Positions 33,374 through 45,649 of a stretch of 64,000 nt of DNA are shown here, one piece after another. The translations under genes were made by a program, and so were the position numbers. The stretch is from assembly GCA_018466975.1 (NCBI GenBank), contig CM031555.1:1736001-1800000 (forward strand), given 5' to 3'. Below the pieces are notes generated by a model, which was not told the origin of the DNA, did not search any database, and saw only the letters and a program-made list of their open reading frames with translations. Each line of letters starts with the position of its first letter. The stretch's first letter is position 1. The DNA is from Sparassis latifolia (lineage: Eukaryota > Basidiomycota > Agaricomycetes > Polyporales > Sparassidaceae).

Positions 33374-36300
33374 ATGATGGAACCATTGCAGCCACAGCAG
33401 TACCGAGTGGTCTCGTATGACCCACCCTCACCTGTGGTCCTGAAGAAGCGGCAGTGCGAGGTAGCCATCAGCAGTCTCGCCCAGCACCACATCGCATCCA
33501 CCTTTGTGCACTACGAGGTGCCGCGAAGGTCGCCCGTCATGTTGCCTGAGGTCCTGGGCCTGCAGATGACAAACCGCGAAGGACCTCTGCACCCCACTTC
33601 TGCGTGCAGCGCTGTCACTAGCCCTGGCCCTCCCCGCATTGTGCCTGGCACTGCTGCACTCGCCGCCATTGCCAGTTCACTCCAGCAGTCAATCGCGCAA
33701 CTGGAGCTCGAGTCGCACGATACGCATGTCAAAAAGGCCAAGCTGGACCAAGGTGACAAGCAAACTGGGTCGAGCTACGATCACCACGTGCAAAACTACA
33801 TTAAGTACTGGACAGCGTTTCAGGCCGAGCACCGTCAGAAGGCACCCGAGGAGGTGCCCGTCCCAGCTTTTCCTATCACCGCTCTCAAAACCTCCTTCTT
33901 CTTGGAGTATGAGATGTCTCGTGAAAAGGTGAACCACCCTCTGTGATGCCTCGCGATGGTGATCGCCCCAACTGACACACATCTTGGATCACAGCACCGA
34001 TATGGCAAGAATGACACCATCGCGGGATCAAACGTAGGCAAATTGCACATCTCGCAGGTGATCAGTGCACTTGAGAGCTGGTGGCACAACAACACCTATT
34101 TGTACAAGGATGATCCCGATGCACAGCTTTCATTGCGCTCAGACATCCGCGTCCGCACTGCGGAGTCTTCCGCAAAGCATCAGGAACTGAAGCGCATCAA
34201 CAAGGTGCAGGCTCTCAAAGCTGTGGGAAGCTCCGGAGGTGAGAATTACTTGCTTACCGAAGCTCGCAAAGGCACAATTGACTGACAAATGATGTTTGTT
34301 TCAAGACACTTACACACCAGAGGAGCTCAAGCGCTGCTCCATCTGGTGCCTGTCCGACATTTCCGGCAGCAAGCAAGTTTGGCTGGGCTTAGGTGACCGT
34401 GCCATGCTCCTCCTGTCGTCAACAATGGCATTCCGTGGGGAGAGCTCCCGCATCCTTGAGTGGTCGGACTTGTTCATGTCATCGATCCCCATGGATGATG
34501 TTCGCATTGGGTACAGGGTTCCGGTGAGTCAAGCATGTGAGGGGGATGTCAACAGTGCTCATGTTGCTATCAGGTGCTTGCTGCACTGGCAGATAATGCC
34601 AAGCACAACCAGCAGGGCCATCTAGATGAGCACGGTGCTATCCGCCACCGAGAGGTCGAGCTCTGCCCTGTCGGAGGGCTGGCCTTGCTCTTCTTCGGCT
34701 TTTTTCACGTCCTTCATCTACCACTGCCCAACTTGCTCCCAGATTTTGACGATATGGCCTGTGGTGAGTACGGGCACCATGACTGGTATGCCTACCATGT
34801 GTTCTGGGGGAAACAACCTGCAGCCCCTATGTCATATGATAGTGAGTGCCCGCTCTGCCTGCTCATTCCTTGCAGTGCCAACTGAGCTGACTCTCATCTC
34901 CAGACCACCGGGACAGACTGAGAGGCATTCACAAGGAGAATGAGATCTCGATCACAAAGGTCACGCATGCTGGCCGGAGTTATGCCGCACAGACTGCGCA
35001 GGCACATGGTGCCACGGTCAGTGGGACAAAAGCACTCGGCGGATGGAATGAGAACGAGTCCTTCTGCCAGTGCTACAAATGAACATTTCCAGTGGATGCC
35101 CTGCTCGGTGTGGCCATGTTCAATGGTTGAAAGCTGGAGATGTATTGCTTTCTGCGCGATGCTCTTGGTGAGTAGTTGGCCACATATATGCATGCCCTAT
35201 GTCACTGATCAAGCTATGCTACCGTCAGATCCACCGCCTGAACTCCTCATGCAGATTTTCCCCTGGGTCGAGCAAGAGCAGGTCGCTCTCGAAGCTCGAG
35301 TTCAAGAGAATCCACTGGCTCAAGACTACGCCCTGCGCCACTTCCTCTGACTTCTGGTATGGCTGCGCCATGTTCTGCTTCAAGATGCGGTGCTCCTCTG
35401 CGCGATGCATCCCTCTGCCCCCGTTTTCGGTTTTGCGCTGTTCAATACTCCTGCTTTTCATGGCTTTGTCAGCGAGGCATCCGAGAAGCAGAAGAGCGGG
35501 CCCGTGTAGCATACCAGAACCTTCCCAAGCATCTGATAACCAGCCTGCGAGGTGCAACCACTGGTGTCCTTATGGAGCAGAAGAGGCAGCATGAGGAGAA
35601 CAACCAGCAGATGGCGGACATGTCGCAGCAAATTCTCAAGATGGAAGGCATGATTGGCATGCTGGTGAACTCAAAAAGCACTCGCAAGTCAAAGCCAGGT
35701 ATGGGTCTTCACTCACGGAAATGTTATCATGGTTTTAATCTGCATCATTGTCTCTGTAGCAGCCTTTGTGGCCCCGAGTCCAAGCCCGACAACCTCAGCC
35801 CCTGCTGCACCACCAGCTGCACTTCCAGCTGTCGCCCCTCCCACCATCACGATCAACTTCCATGGCGGCGACGGGCCTGGAGGCAGTGTGGCAACACCCA
35901 CTATACCGTCGATCACAGCATCCGTTACCGAGACGCTGAGCGGTTCAGTGCCACTCATCACAACTGCCACCTCATCTGGTTCCACAGGATCGGCTGCTCC
36001 AGCACCATTGGCTCTGGCACCATTGGCAGTTCTGGGGCTCGTTCCACCTGTTGCGGCACTGGCATACACCGGTCCGTGGTCAGCTCGGCGAGAAGAGCTT
36101 CAGTGCATGTACGGTGAAGATGCCTTCAACAAGCACAAGCCATGGGTCTGGAAAGCAGGAAGCTTCTCCCATCCTATCAGTACCAACCGATGAGCACGAT
36201 TATGGACGTCTGGACAGAGTGGACAGTGGGACTCGGTGGGCACATTCCCGTGCGCGAGCTGACAGAGAAGTGGGGCAACCACTGGCGTCACAACAATGCA

Positions 36301-36513
36301 GCACTCAAAATGGAAGGTGGGCATCGGAAGAAGATCATCGAGCTCATCGCTGAGCTCTCGCAGAAGCCGCGCTGGTCTGTCCAACTCGCGTTGCACTTCC
36401 TTGAAGAGAAGTATCACCTGAGGTATAGAGCACACAAGTTCTGTGAATACCTCACAGAGTCCGGCGGCGTTGGACGCCTCGAAGTGCTGAAGGCCGCAAT
36501 GAAGTATCCCTAA
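33374..36513 (+). pseudogene. Crypton tyrosine recombinase with GCR1_C domain (Crypton 2)
   Basis: The N-terminus and coiled region (33374-33937) are followed after an intron by VGKLHISQVISALESWW, DTYTPEELKRCS, the catalytic Arg in MAFRGESSR (about 34430), HAGR (about 34970), the conserved ALGGWNE and the Tyr in CQCYK (about 35070). A Pro/Ala/Ser-rich linker leads to GCR1_C with WTEWTVGLGG and LALHFLEEKYH (36190-36513). Catalytic Arg, His-x-x-Arg and Tyr are all present, unlike Crypton 1. It is still inactive: TGA directly after the Tyr motif and again at NG-stop-KL, and frameshifts near 35350-35480 and 36160. Crypton 1 has Arg at both TGA sites, consistent with CGA-to-TGA change. About 55-nt introns. 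Confidence 0.8.
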
Positions 36514-37018
36514 ATGTGTCGCAGTGAACGGGCCGCAACGGGCTCCTGATTATTGTATTTTCCTTCTCTCCTAGTCCTTCAGAGTCTTTTCCGGTGTTTT
36601 CTTTTCTTTTTTCTTTTCGTCTAATCTACAATGGCCTTATTTGTACTGTACAGAAACTTCTCTAGTGTACAATACAAACTTGTCCCATGTTTTGCAATAC
36701 AGATTTTCGAGTGATCTCAGTGCTACACAAGAAGAAATTGCATCAAGAAAGCATGCAGCGGGAGGGAGGCTGCGAGGAAGTCTGTATTCTGTATGGCAAC
36801 TATTGCTAGAATAGGTAGCTACTGCCCAAACGGGCCGCGCGGCATACACGGCGCATTATGGTCACCTCACCGGCATACACGGCGCGTTATGGTCACCGGC
36901 GGCATATACCGAGGGGCACCGGCCCGCGTGGGAAGGTACCACGGGTCGGTCACCGGCCAAGCGCGGTGGCCACCGCGGCCCAGGGACATGAAAGTTTCCC
37001 GGATCCAGTGATGTCATC
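36514..37018. other. Crypton 2 3' region and upstream region of the MetAP gene
   Basis: A pyrimidine-rich stretch follows the Crypton stop. Close to the MetAP start, ggcatacacggcgc with attatggtcacc or gttatggtcacc is repeated in tandem (36842-36898). More ggtcacc motifs follow to 36960. They may be upstream control elements of the MetAP gene; no coding sequence is seen. Confidence 0.4.
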
Positions 37019-38911
37019 ATGAGTGCGCCCGCCGTTGCTTGCCAAAGTTCTATTTGTCCCAATGGATGTCCACCGTCGCATTTGGAATGTCCGACGTGCC
37101 ACAGGTCAGTCTCCGAGCATGCGTGCGTAGCCGGTGCACTCATATGTTTCGCAGGCTCGGCATCAAGGGATCCTTTTTCTGCGGACAAGAGTGCTTCAAG
37201 GCGGGCTGTGAGTGAAGAGAGCTTTTTTTCGTGATGGTGGTGTATCATAACACGGATGCGAATTGGGTAACGCAGGGGTGAGCACTTCATCGGATCGCCC
37301 AAGTCCAAAGCTAAGGGACTCGCGCAGAAAACACACAAGCTAATCCATGATATCGCAACTCCTCGCCAGCCTCGCCTAGACGACCCCAACATCAACAAAA
37401 GTGCGCTTAGAGTTGATCTGCTAGAAGCACGCCTATCTGACATGCCCGGTGACTGCAGATGGGACGTTCAACCCCTTCGGCAGCTTCAGCTTCACGGGAG
37501 ATCTGCGTCCGGTATATCCTCTGACTCCAAGACGTGAAGTTTCCGAACACATTGTGAGGCCTGATTATGCTGAAGATGGTGGGGTCATGAAATTGTTTCG
37601 CGAGATGAAAAACACCATGTAAGCTGACCGTAATTGCTTGTTTCTAGGGATACCGACGTCGGAGAGCAGACGGGCCGGCCAACCTCCGAAAATCCTGACC
37701 GAGGAGGAACAGGAGAAGATGAGGACTGTCTGCAGAGTGAGTGTCTCCGGGACTATCGCACTAGTAGCAACTAATTGCTACCCGTGCTCCAGCTAGCGCG
37801 TGAAGTGCTTGACACTGCTGCATCCCACATAAAACCTGGCATCACCACTGACAAGATTGATGCGATTGTGCATAATGCTACGATTGAGCGCAACGCCTAT
37901 CCATCTCCGCTGAATTATCGTGGCTTCCCGAAGTCTGTTTGCACGTACGTGTCCTATATAATCACTCTCGGGGACCCGTTGAGTAGTTTATGGTGAGATC
38001 AGATCTCTCAACGAGGTAATTTGTCATGGTATTCCCGATCAGCGGAGGTTGCAGGAAGGGGACATCATAAACATTGGTAAGAAAAATGCCGTTCATTCGG
38101 CCTGAGACGACACCAGTTAACTTTGTACATTAGATGTAACAGTTTTCTACGATGGTGCGTAACTCTCGCGTTCGTTTGTAAGCTTTCGGTCTGATAGGGC
38201 TTGCGCAGGATTTCACGGCGATCTCAATGAAACATACCCTGTCGGTAGAGTAGACGATGATTCCAAAAAGCTCATGCGCACAGCCCGTCGATGTCTCGAC
38301 GAAGCCATCGCGCTCTGCAAACCAGGGGCTCTCTTCCGCGACCTAGGCAAGACGATGTACGTGTCTCCATTGGCCGCCACGTCCTCGCAGCACCGCTAAC
38401 TCGTGTCTGCAGCGAGCCAATTGCACGCGGGAACAACTGCGCGGTCGTGCGCACGTACTGCGGGCACGGCATCAACGACCTCTTCCACCCAACTGCCCCC
38501 AACGTTCCGCACTATGCCAAAAACAGGGCCATCGGGACGATGAAGCCAGGCATGGTACGCGCGTCTGCCACGAGTTTTCTGTGTTTGCGCTGACCGACCA
38601 CCTGGACAGACCTTCACCATCGAGCCGGTACGTTTCCGTCTTCTGCGCACGTGTAGCAGCTTCTGACAGCGGACTGTTGTTCCAGATGGTCAACTTAGGA
38701 CATAACTGGGACCTGGTGCATTGGCCAGATGACTGGACTGCGACCACCGTTGATGGCAGACGAAGTGCGCAGTTTGAAGAAACACTACTGTAAGTCCTGC
38801 ACTCACCGGATCACATCCACCAGGCCTCATGGTTTATATTTGCACAGAATCACGGAATCCGGTGTGGAGATCTTGACTGCGGGAAAGAAGAGGGAAGATT
38901 TGTATGACTAG
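37019..38911 (+). CDS. Methionine aminopeptidase type 1
   Basis: Removes the initiator methionine from nascent proteins in the cytosol at the ribosome. The spliced frame is 381 residues, the usual length. The N-terminus has the zinc-finger pair ([17 protein letters not shown], then [12 protein letters not shown]) that docks to ribosomes. The peptidase domain (from about residue 150) has the substrate His200 (VICHG) and metal ligands Asp217, Asp228, His291, Glu325 and Glu357, with spacing like other type 1 enzymes. Exons: 37019-37104, 37155-37207, 37276-37277, 37328-37400, 37459-37578, 37648-37736, 37793-37944, 38003-38076, 38134-38154, 38209-38356, 38413-38554, 38610-38627, 38686-38789, 38848-38911. 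The third is a 2-base exon completing Trp47. Convergent with the acyltransferase gene, 174 bp apart. Confidence 0.95.
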
Positions 38912-39085
38912 ATTCGAGCCGCTATATATGATCGTCACATGTGCTGTCGTGCTGTAGGTTTTGTGTATAGCTGACTGCCGTCTCATGTCGAAGTATCATG
39001 AATGTATTGCACAACATACATGTCAAGCACGGCCGACAAGACAGAATAAATACGTCGCGTGAGTCCTGAAGGAGATGCATGCATA

Positions 39086-41921
39086 CTACGCCTCGTGGCC
39101 AAGACTCAGCCGCCTCTCCCGAATTTCCAAGTTGAGATCCTGCGTACATTCCGTGAAGCTCTCCCTCCTGTCCAACCTTCCTATTCGCAACACAGGAACA
39201 GTGTCAGATAGACTCGCCTTCCTCGTACGCTGCCGAAAGTGCAATCCGTCAGTCTCCAGAGAAACCTCCTCTCCGGTGGCTGCGACAATGGTCGAAGAGA
39301 TGACATTACTGGCGCTGGAAGTCTTCCGTAGTCTCTGCAGATCTGCATAGGAACTCTGATGACTTCGAAATCTTGCACGGAGCGTCTGGGTGTTCCCCTC
39401 GAGGTAGCCCAAGACGTTGTCGTAGTCACCCTCCTCTTCATCTGAGCCATCCGGAGTAGCAGCCCTGCTAATTTCTTGAGTTGGTGTGCCAGCCCAAGCG
39501 CTCGTGCCGCGCTTGGCGCTGGCGCTCCAGCCGAATAGACGTTCGTCAAGCCAAGTCTGCAAGAAAGGTGAGAATTGGCCAAACACAGCTCGGTGAAGGA
39601 ATTTCACCATGGGGTGGTTGAGCAAATTACCCTGGGCTTCGACTCCGGCAGTGGTGCTCTTACCCCATCCTACTTCTCCGGAAGGAGGAACGCTGGCAGA
39701 CGGTATCAAGATCTGCCACTACTCGGTTAAGGGATATCAGACAACGACAGAGTTGTGATATGAACCAGAGTACTCGCCTCGTCGAACTTCTCTCCATATA
39801 GCTGGGGCCCGAATTCATTGATAACCTCAATTAACTCGTTAGCAACCTCGACTCTCATCGCCTTCAACCTGTTGAGCGATCGCTGTTGCCCAGGCACCAG
39901 CGCAACAACCAGCGGTCTCAACGATCTGCATTGCGTGTTAGACGTGTAGCGCTGCCGGTCAGAACCACCGCTTACTTCAACACGTCCATCCCAGCTTCGC
40001 CAAACTTCAATGCAGCAAATCCTACCATCGGTAACATCATCATGACTAGGAATGGGGTCCAAATCCTCCAGGCAAACGGAACGTGAGCTTTGACGGCAAC
40101 TACTGTAGCGAGAATGGCATAGAATGTGTATAACAATGGAGCTGCACCAAGCGAGATCAAAACTTTCCATGTTGCCACCACGTCTCGCGCAGCTACCTTG
40201 ACGGATGAAGCCGCAAGTGCCTCTAGAATGCGTTGAAGCCATAAGCCATCTTAATTTCGGTTCTGTTGAGAGGTGGCCTACCTTTGGCCTTCTTCCGTGA
40301 AATAATAGAAGCAGCCAGAAATATGGGTCCGTTGAGGATGACACCTGGAAGTGCTAAGATGGTCCAAACAAAGAGCAGCAGTAATCGGTAGCTCAGAAGA
40401 CCGAACGTCTTCCAACCCGCCTTCTGAGCCACAGGTACCTGACGGCCAATGTCACGTCAGAAGTTCCGATCGCCGTGATAGCGTTTACAAACCTGATGGT
40501 CACGCAATCCGAGATCTCGAACAAGGCGATTGTACTTGAGAACATCAGCACGTAGTTTTTGTACTTTTGGTTGCTGATAAAAGTGCAAATAGCCTTCGAG
40601 GAACCGCTTGTTTAACTCAACAACTTGTCCCAAAGAAAGATGCTGTCCAGGTGTCCTGTACAATCGACGGGCCGCTTGAATCAACTAGAAAACGGACGTC
40701 ATCAGAGAAGATAGCAGTCGCAACTTTTAGGAGGGTAACTTGCCATCAGCGTATCATAGTCTGGTGCTCTGATTGTCACAGTCTTAAGACCGTCGTATAT
40801 GAAATCTAGCAGCTGTCCCACTGCTTTCCTCTTCTGTGCACCTCCTTCCTTGAACATCTCCACGAGTTCGGGGGGAACATCCATCGCAGATCCAAACTCC
40901 ACCACCGCACGAGATCTAAATCGGTGCGGGTGGAAATATGAAAGACCCACGGGGACAATCTTAACTTTAAGTGTAGGATCGTTTGCCATGGCGCCTAAAG
41001 CCATGACCGAGACGCCTGCTTTCAGAGGAAGTAGGTCTGTGCGATCATGACTGCCACCTGCATTTCATGGCTTCTATCAGTAATAACAGGAAATTCGAGT
41101 GAAACTAACCTTCTGGAAAGATACCGATACAACCGTTATTCGTGAGACATTGATAGACGTGGTGGTACATATCATGCTGGTCCACGTAGGGCATCTTCTT
41201 ATAATCCAGCCCTCTTCCCCCTGCGGCCTGCAATTCCTTGACCTTGTCTCTTATCTTGGCAGTCCCTTTCTCCCCTCCGAATTCTTTCTTAATCTTCAGC
41301 TCTGTGTCGGAGATAACTTCAACGACTTCAGCTACCGCCGAGTCGACGAGCTTAGGAAGCATTATTTGCATTTTGGGAGTGAATTCTGAGAGGAAACGTG
41401 TGCCATGACCAATCACCACGCAGCAGTCTTGTTCAGACAAGGAGACCTGGCCAGTCCCAGGTTTCGCATCATCCGCAGCACGAACGACGGGTACTGCACA
41501 GGGGGTGAGCCATGAACTCACAAGTTGTCTCACAGGAATGAATACGCACTACTAAATATCAAAGAAGCCAAGAAGCCGACGGCCTTTCTCTTCATACTCG
41601 ATGCTGCAATGAGAAATCGGACATGCCTCCTTCTTTCGCGGTGCACCTGCAACGCAAGCAACAGAGGATCAAGGAACTAACGGAACAACAGTCAGTTCGC
41701 AACGTTAACGACGTTTGAGGAGTGACACGTGCTTGGTTATGGTGAGGAGCTCCCACAAAGATGACAGGTCCATCGCGAGGAATATTGAATGCGCTTCTTG
41801 GTCGAATCTCTCTGAAGAAAATGTTGACAATGGTCTTGAAGAAGACCAGTGCGGAGTCGTAAATTATGGAAGAGGACACGTCCGTCGAAGAGAGTCCAAG
41901 CGCCTTCATCATAGAGTACAT
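39086..41921 (-). CDS. Glycerol-3-phosphate / dihydroxyacetone-phosphate acyltransferase (Gpt2/Sct1 type)
   Basis: Makes lysophosphatidic acid, the first step of glycerolipid synthesis, in the endoplasmic reticulum membrane. The spliced frame is 794 residues. Motif I HHNQFLD is at 60-66 and motif III FPEGGSHD at 231-238. Two hydrophobic regions (about 414-447 and 475-525) anchor it. The C-terminal ~200 residues are Ser- and acid-rich, as in fungal homologues, probably a phosphorylation region. Exons (minus): 41921-41733, 41676-41550, 41493-41110, 41057-40744, 40684-40493, 40438-40282, 40222-39976, 39925-39778, 39712-39086. Introns 1, 4 and 8 must start GC rather than GT to keep the frame. The start ATG may be this one or the Met four codons in. 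Frame is intact. Confidence 0.93.
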
Positions 41922-43149
41922 ATATGGTGGTGAAGGGGAGATGAAGGCAGTTAGACCCAGCCCGGACTGAGGAGGTGCCGGTCATGAGCGTAGGCGCTTC
42001 GAACGTCATCCGGTCTATAGGCGCCCATGACAAACAACCGATTCAAAGGTGCATACACTGTGGATGCCAGATTGGGCGAAAGTCACTGGGAAAATCATTC
42101 GCCGTTTGGTTGACACTAGAGCATAATCACCCGTTTCCCGAGTACTACATTCCGGGCAACGGCCGGGTGATATTTACTCTGACTATGAAGCAATTCACTT
42201 GTTTAATGGTGAAAATCACCCGTTCCCGAACATCACTCGGATCTCGTGTGATTGGCTTTTTTCACCCGGCAAATGCATCTGCAACTGGTACTTTGCTCGG
42301 AGGTCTACAGCTGCCTATGTAGGACTATGTAGGCTCGGCTAGCACTCGGCTAGCCAGGTCCCTACTACATAGTCCTATGTAGGCCTCATAGCCTTGTGCA
42401 GTTTCCAGATGTGGATGACTCTCACTTACCTCCTTGAGCCTTCACAGTGATAGATTCTTATACAAAATTCTTCTGCTAGGTCATGACACTATACACAGAT
42501 GCACTATAAGTAGGGAAACACAGGTAACAGTTACAGTTACATCACAAAAACCGCCGCCAGATTTGTAGGCAACTGCGCCTCGGGCTACAAGTAGAAGAGA
42601 ATAGAAATTGGCTTAACTACCTAGAAGCCTGTTGAGCTCCTTATATACTGTAAACTAAAAGACTAGAAACTACCAGACTGTTCTCGAGACATTGTCCTTA
42701 CTAATCCTAACCCTACGGACCTTTCCCGGACCTTTCCGTAGATGCCGGATTGCTAATCCGCACACCTCTAACAAGATTTTATCTATTTTGAGTGACTCGG
42801 GGGTTTTATCCATTGTAAGGGGATTGTAGCAGAAATATAAGTTGATTACGATTGTGTGACAACATAAGAAATAATGTCACACCTTCCGATCACATCACAT
42901 GTTAGCACCTTTTGAGGGTCTTGCAATCTCATTCCATTTGCCTTTGGATCGCAATGCAACCCTTGAAAGCCTTTGTGCCCTTCCTACCTCAGTGTGGTGA
43001 ACTCCCGGCTAGCCTCTGCTGAGAACTGTATAGCTGCAAACTCCACAACATGTCTCGTCGTCATCTCTGTTGTCCTTACCTTACTTCAACTTTCAACTCT
43101 CGCCAGAACTGCTGACTCGTGCCCTCTTTTCTGAAATTTTCTGTTCAAT
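41922..43149. other. Upstream region of the acyltransferase gene and unassigned sequence
   Basis: atcacccg-type motifs repeat at 42126-42260. A local inverted repeat of ctatgtaggactatgtagg lies near 42315-42395. The stretch 42629-42773 begins tgttgag and ends ctctaaca with a TATA-like ttatatactg, so it could be a small solo LTR, but no target duplication is seen. No gene is recognised. Confidence 0.4.
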
Positions 43150-43923
43150 AGGGTTTCTGTTTCAAATTTCAACTTCTTGCTTCAAACCTCTCTCCCACTG
43201 AAATGACACAGTGATCAAGTGTTCAAGCTCACACCTGCTAGTCAAGTCTGTCAAGGATGTATGGCAACAAGGAAAAGTAGTCTCTATCTTATTCCTTGAC
43301 ATCAAGGCTGCCTTTCCGAGTGCCAATCTAGATCACATCTTCCACAACATGTGCACCTGAGGTGTTCCCTCTGAAATCGTCAACTGGCTCTGCTGACGTC
43401 TCGATGGCCAACACACCAGAATACTTTTTGATGACTTCAAGTCTGCTCTTTTTGAGATCCTTAGTGGTATAGACCAAGACTGTCCCCTCTCCATCATCCT
43501 ATATGAATTCTACAATTCTGATCTTTTCAAGATTGCACACAGAATTCCTCAGTCACCTGCCCTCAGCTATATTGATGATGGCACCATTGTGACCATAGGT
43601 AAGGGCTATTCAGAAACTCACAAAATTCTTCGCAGCTACATGAATGACAACAATGGTGCAATGGCATGGTCCGAGGACCATCAATCAATATTCTCTCTTG
43701 ACAAGTTTGGACTATTCAGCATGTCTGCAACATCGCATGACCTAGGCCCAACACTCCAACTCCAGATGGCAACAATTGAACCTGTGGAATCACACAAGTT
43801 CTTAGACATCATCATCGACTGCCACCTACGTTTTCAGGAACAATGTGCAGGGGCATTAGCAAAGGGCACTGCCTGGGTGCAGCAGTTCTGACAGCTTACA
43901 AGAGCCTCTGGTGGCATCCCATT
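43150..43923 (+). pseudogene. LINE (Tad-like) reverse transcriptase, 5' part
   Basis: Reading from about 43230: LLVKSVKDVWQQGKVVSILF, then LDIKAAFPSANLDH (RT motif A), SALSYIDDG-type active site (YIDDG near 43580) and ESHKFLDIIIDCHLRF. Two in-frame stops in the first 150 codons show decay. The frame ends ASGGIPF exactly where hAT3 starts and resumes at 59578 on the far side. The 5' end of the LINE, including an endonuclease, is not visible. Confidence 0.85.
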
Positions 43924-44167
43924 TAGGCAACAGCATGGGTTGTGTGTCCCCGTGCGGGTCATGAGTATGGGTTATCATGGGTACAGGTGTGGGTATCCAG
44001 TTGGACAACCCGTGGAAGACCTGTACCTGAGCACGTGGGTATAATATGATATGCAGCCACCATAGACAACTGTACAGCACTATCATGTATGGGAATGATG
44101 GCACAGTACAAAGGTTACAAGGCACAATAGGCTCTTCTATCGATAAGTCCTCACACGCTATCAATCT

Positions 44168-44444
44168 ATGCCTCGTGAAAAGAAGTTCACACCAAAGCAT
44201 GGCACATCATCGGGGCCCAAAACAAAGCTGAGGACGTCAAAGCGAGCTGCCGATGACAATGTAGGTACAGCATCAAAGTGACGACGCACAAGCCAAGGTC
44301 AAGAGAGTATACCTAATGCCGAGGGGTCTTCTTCGACTAGAATTGATGCAGCCAAGGCAACTACTCATAAGGTGACGGTGGAGACAGTACCAGACATTGA
44401 TGACTCTATCGAAGTTCGGAGCTCCGATGATGACAGCATCCAGG
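44168..44444 (+). pseudogene. hAT3 transposase, N-terminal piece
   Basis: An ATG-started frame with basic then acidic low-complexity sequence (IDDSIEVRSSDDDSIQ), like the first exons of hAT1 and hAT2. TGA interrupts at 44278. It stops at ATCCAGG (44438-44444), where palindrome A2 begins. The next part of the protein resumes 10.8 kb away on the minus strand at 55273, again starting with ATCCAGG. Confidence 0.75.
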
Positions 44445-45329
44445 CAGCTGTAGTTCCCACCATTGTAATACAATATGCCCAGGTGCTGTTAAAGTCATTG
44501 TGCATAACCTAATCACCTTGTAATATTGTAATTTACTGTGCAACATTGTGGTTGTAATTAAGATGAGCCATGTTGTAATACAGTGACAAATTATACAAAA
44601 TGCACTTGCACTCAGCAGAAATTGAACCCCTGACCTCACCGAAATTTTGCTGCTTACATAAGCAAACTTCAAAGCACTTTACCAACTCAGTCATTGTGCC
44701 TTGCTTAAGCTACAGCCTCAATTCTATATAAGGCTACTTTCTTCTCTAATACATATTCTAATATTTTGTAACAGCTCCTACATTCTGCTTATTACTATTG
44801 CTTCTAATAGTAATTTATCTACCTAAGGACATATTTTTCAGCATTTGTTATCTATTAGTTTATTTTAAAGGCTGAAATTAACATTAAAGCTGTAAGAAAG
44901 ATATAATTTTTATATTCATCTATATAATAAAGCTTATAAAAAGCGGAGATAAGCAGTTTTATGTAGGTTTATTATATTTGAGGCAATAGTAGCAAGTAGA
45001 ATGTAGGAGCTGTTACAAAATATTAGAATACGTATTAGAGAAGAAAGTAGCCTTATATAGAATTGAGGCTGTAGTTTAAGCAAGGCACAATGGCTGAGTT
45101 GATAAAGTGCTTCGAAGTTTGCTTATGTAAGCAGCAAAATTTCGGTGAGGTCAGGGGTTCAATTCCTGCTGCATTTTGTATAATTTGTTATTGTATTACA
45201 ACATGGCTCATCTTAATTACAACCACAATGTTGCACAGTAAATTACAATATTACAAGGTGATTAGGTTATGCACAATGACTTAAGCAGGCACCTGGGCAA
45301 TTGTAATACAATCCTGGGCACCACTAGTG
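44445..45329. mobile_element. Palindromic tRNA-like element A2
   Basis: The ends are CAGCTGTAGTTCCC (left) and, in reverse, CACTAGTGGTGCCC (right). tRNA-like units point outward: minus at 44700-44599, plus at 45086-45172 with A box tggctgagttgataaagtgc, B box ggggttcaattcc and a following T4. The outer arms share the attgtaat motifs of A1, B and C. The flanking 7-mers are atccagg (left) and catcatg (right), so there is no target duplication. The left flank is hAT3, the right flank gypsy 2 reverse transcriptase. This is one edge of the inferred inversion. Confidence 0.82.
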
Positions 45330-45649
45330 CATCATGCAACAAGGCGATTGTAATGTCCCAGCGACATTCCAAAGCCTCATGACATTGATATTCTTGTGAT
45401 ACCTTGACGACATATTCGTGTTCTTCGATACAATCGAAGAACACGAATGTCATCTGGAAATCATATTCCGTAAGCTGAGGGAGGCAAAGCACTACCTCAG
45501 TGAGACGAAATGCGACCTATACTCACGGAGCATGGATTGCCTAGGTCATCTAATCGATGACCGAGGACTCCACGCAGACTCAGACAAGATGAGCTGTATT
45601 CGCGAATGGCGAATACCTTGATCTTACAAAAAAGTACAATGATTCCTAG

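Noticed and set aside
41737..42033. 98-residue frame overlapping the acyltransferase start
   Set aside because: Alternative frame of the first exon and upstream sequence; the frame chosen carries the conserved HHNQ motif.
42629..42773. Solo LTR
   Set aside because: TGTTGAG…CTCTAACA ends and a TATA-like motif are suggestive, but neither a target duplication nor a second copy is visible in the window.
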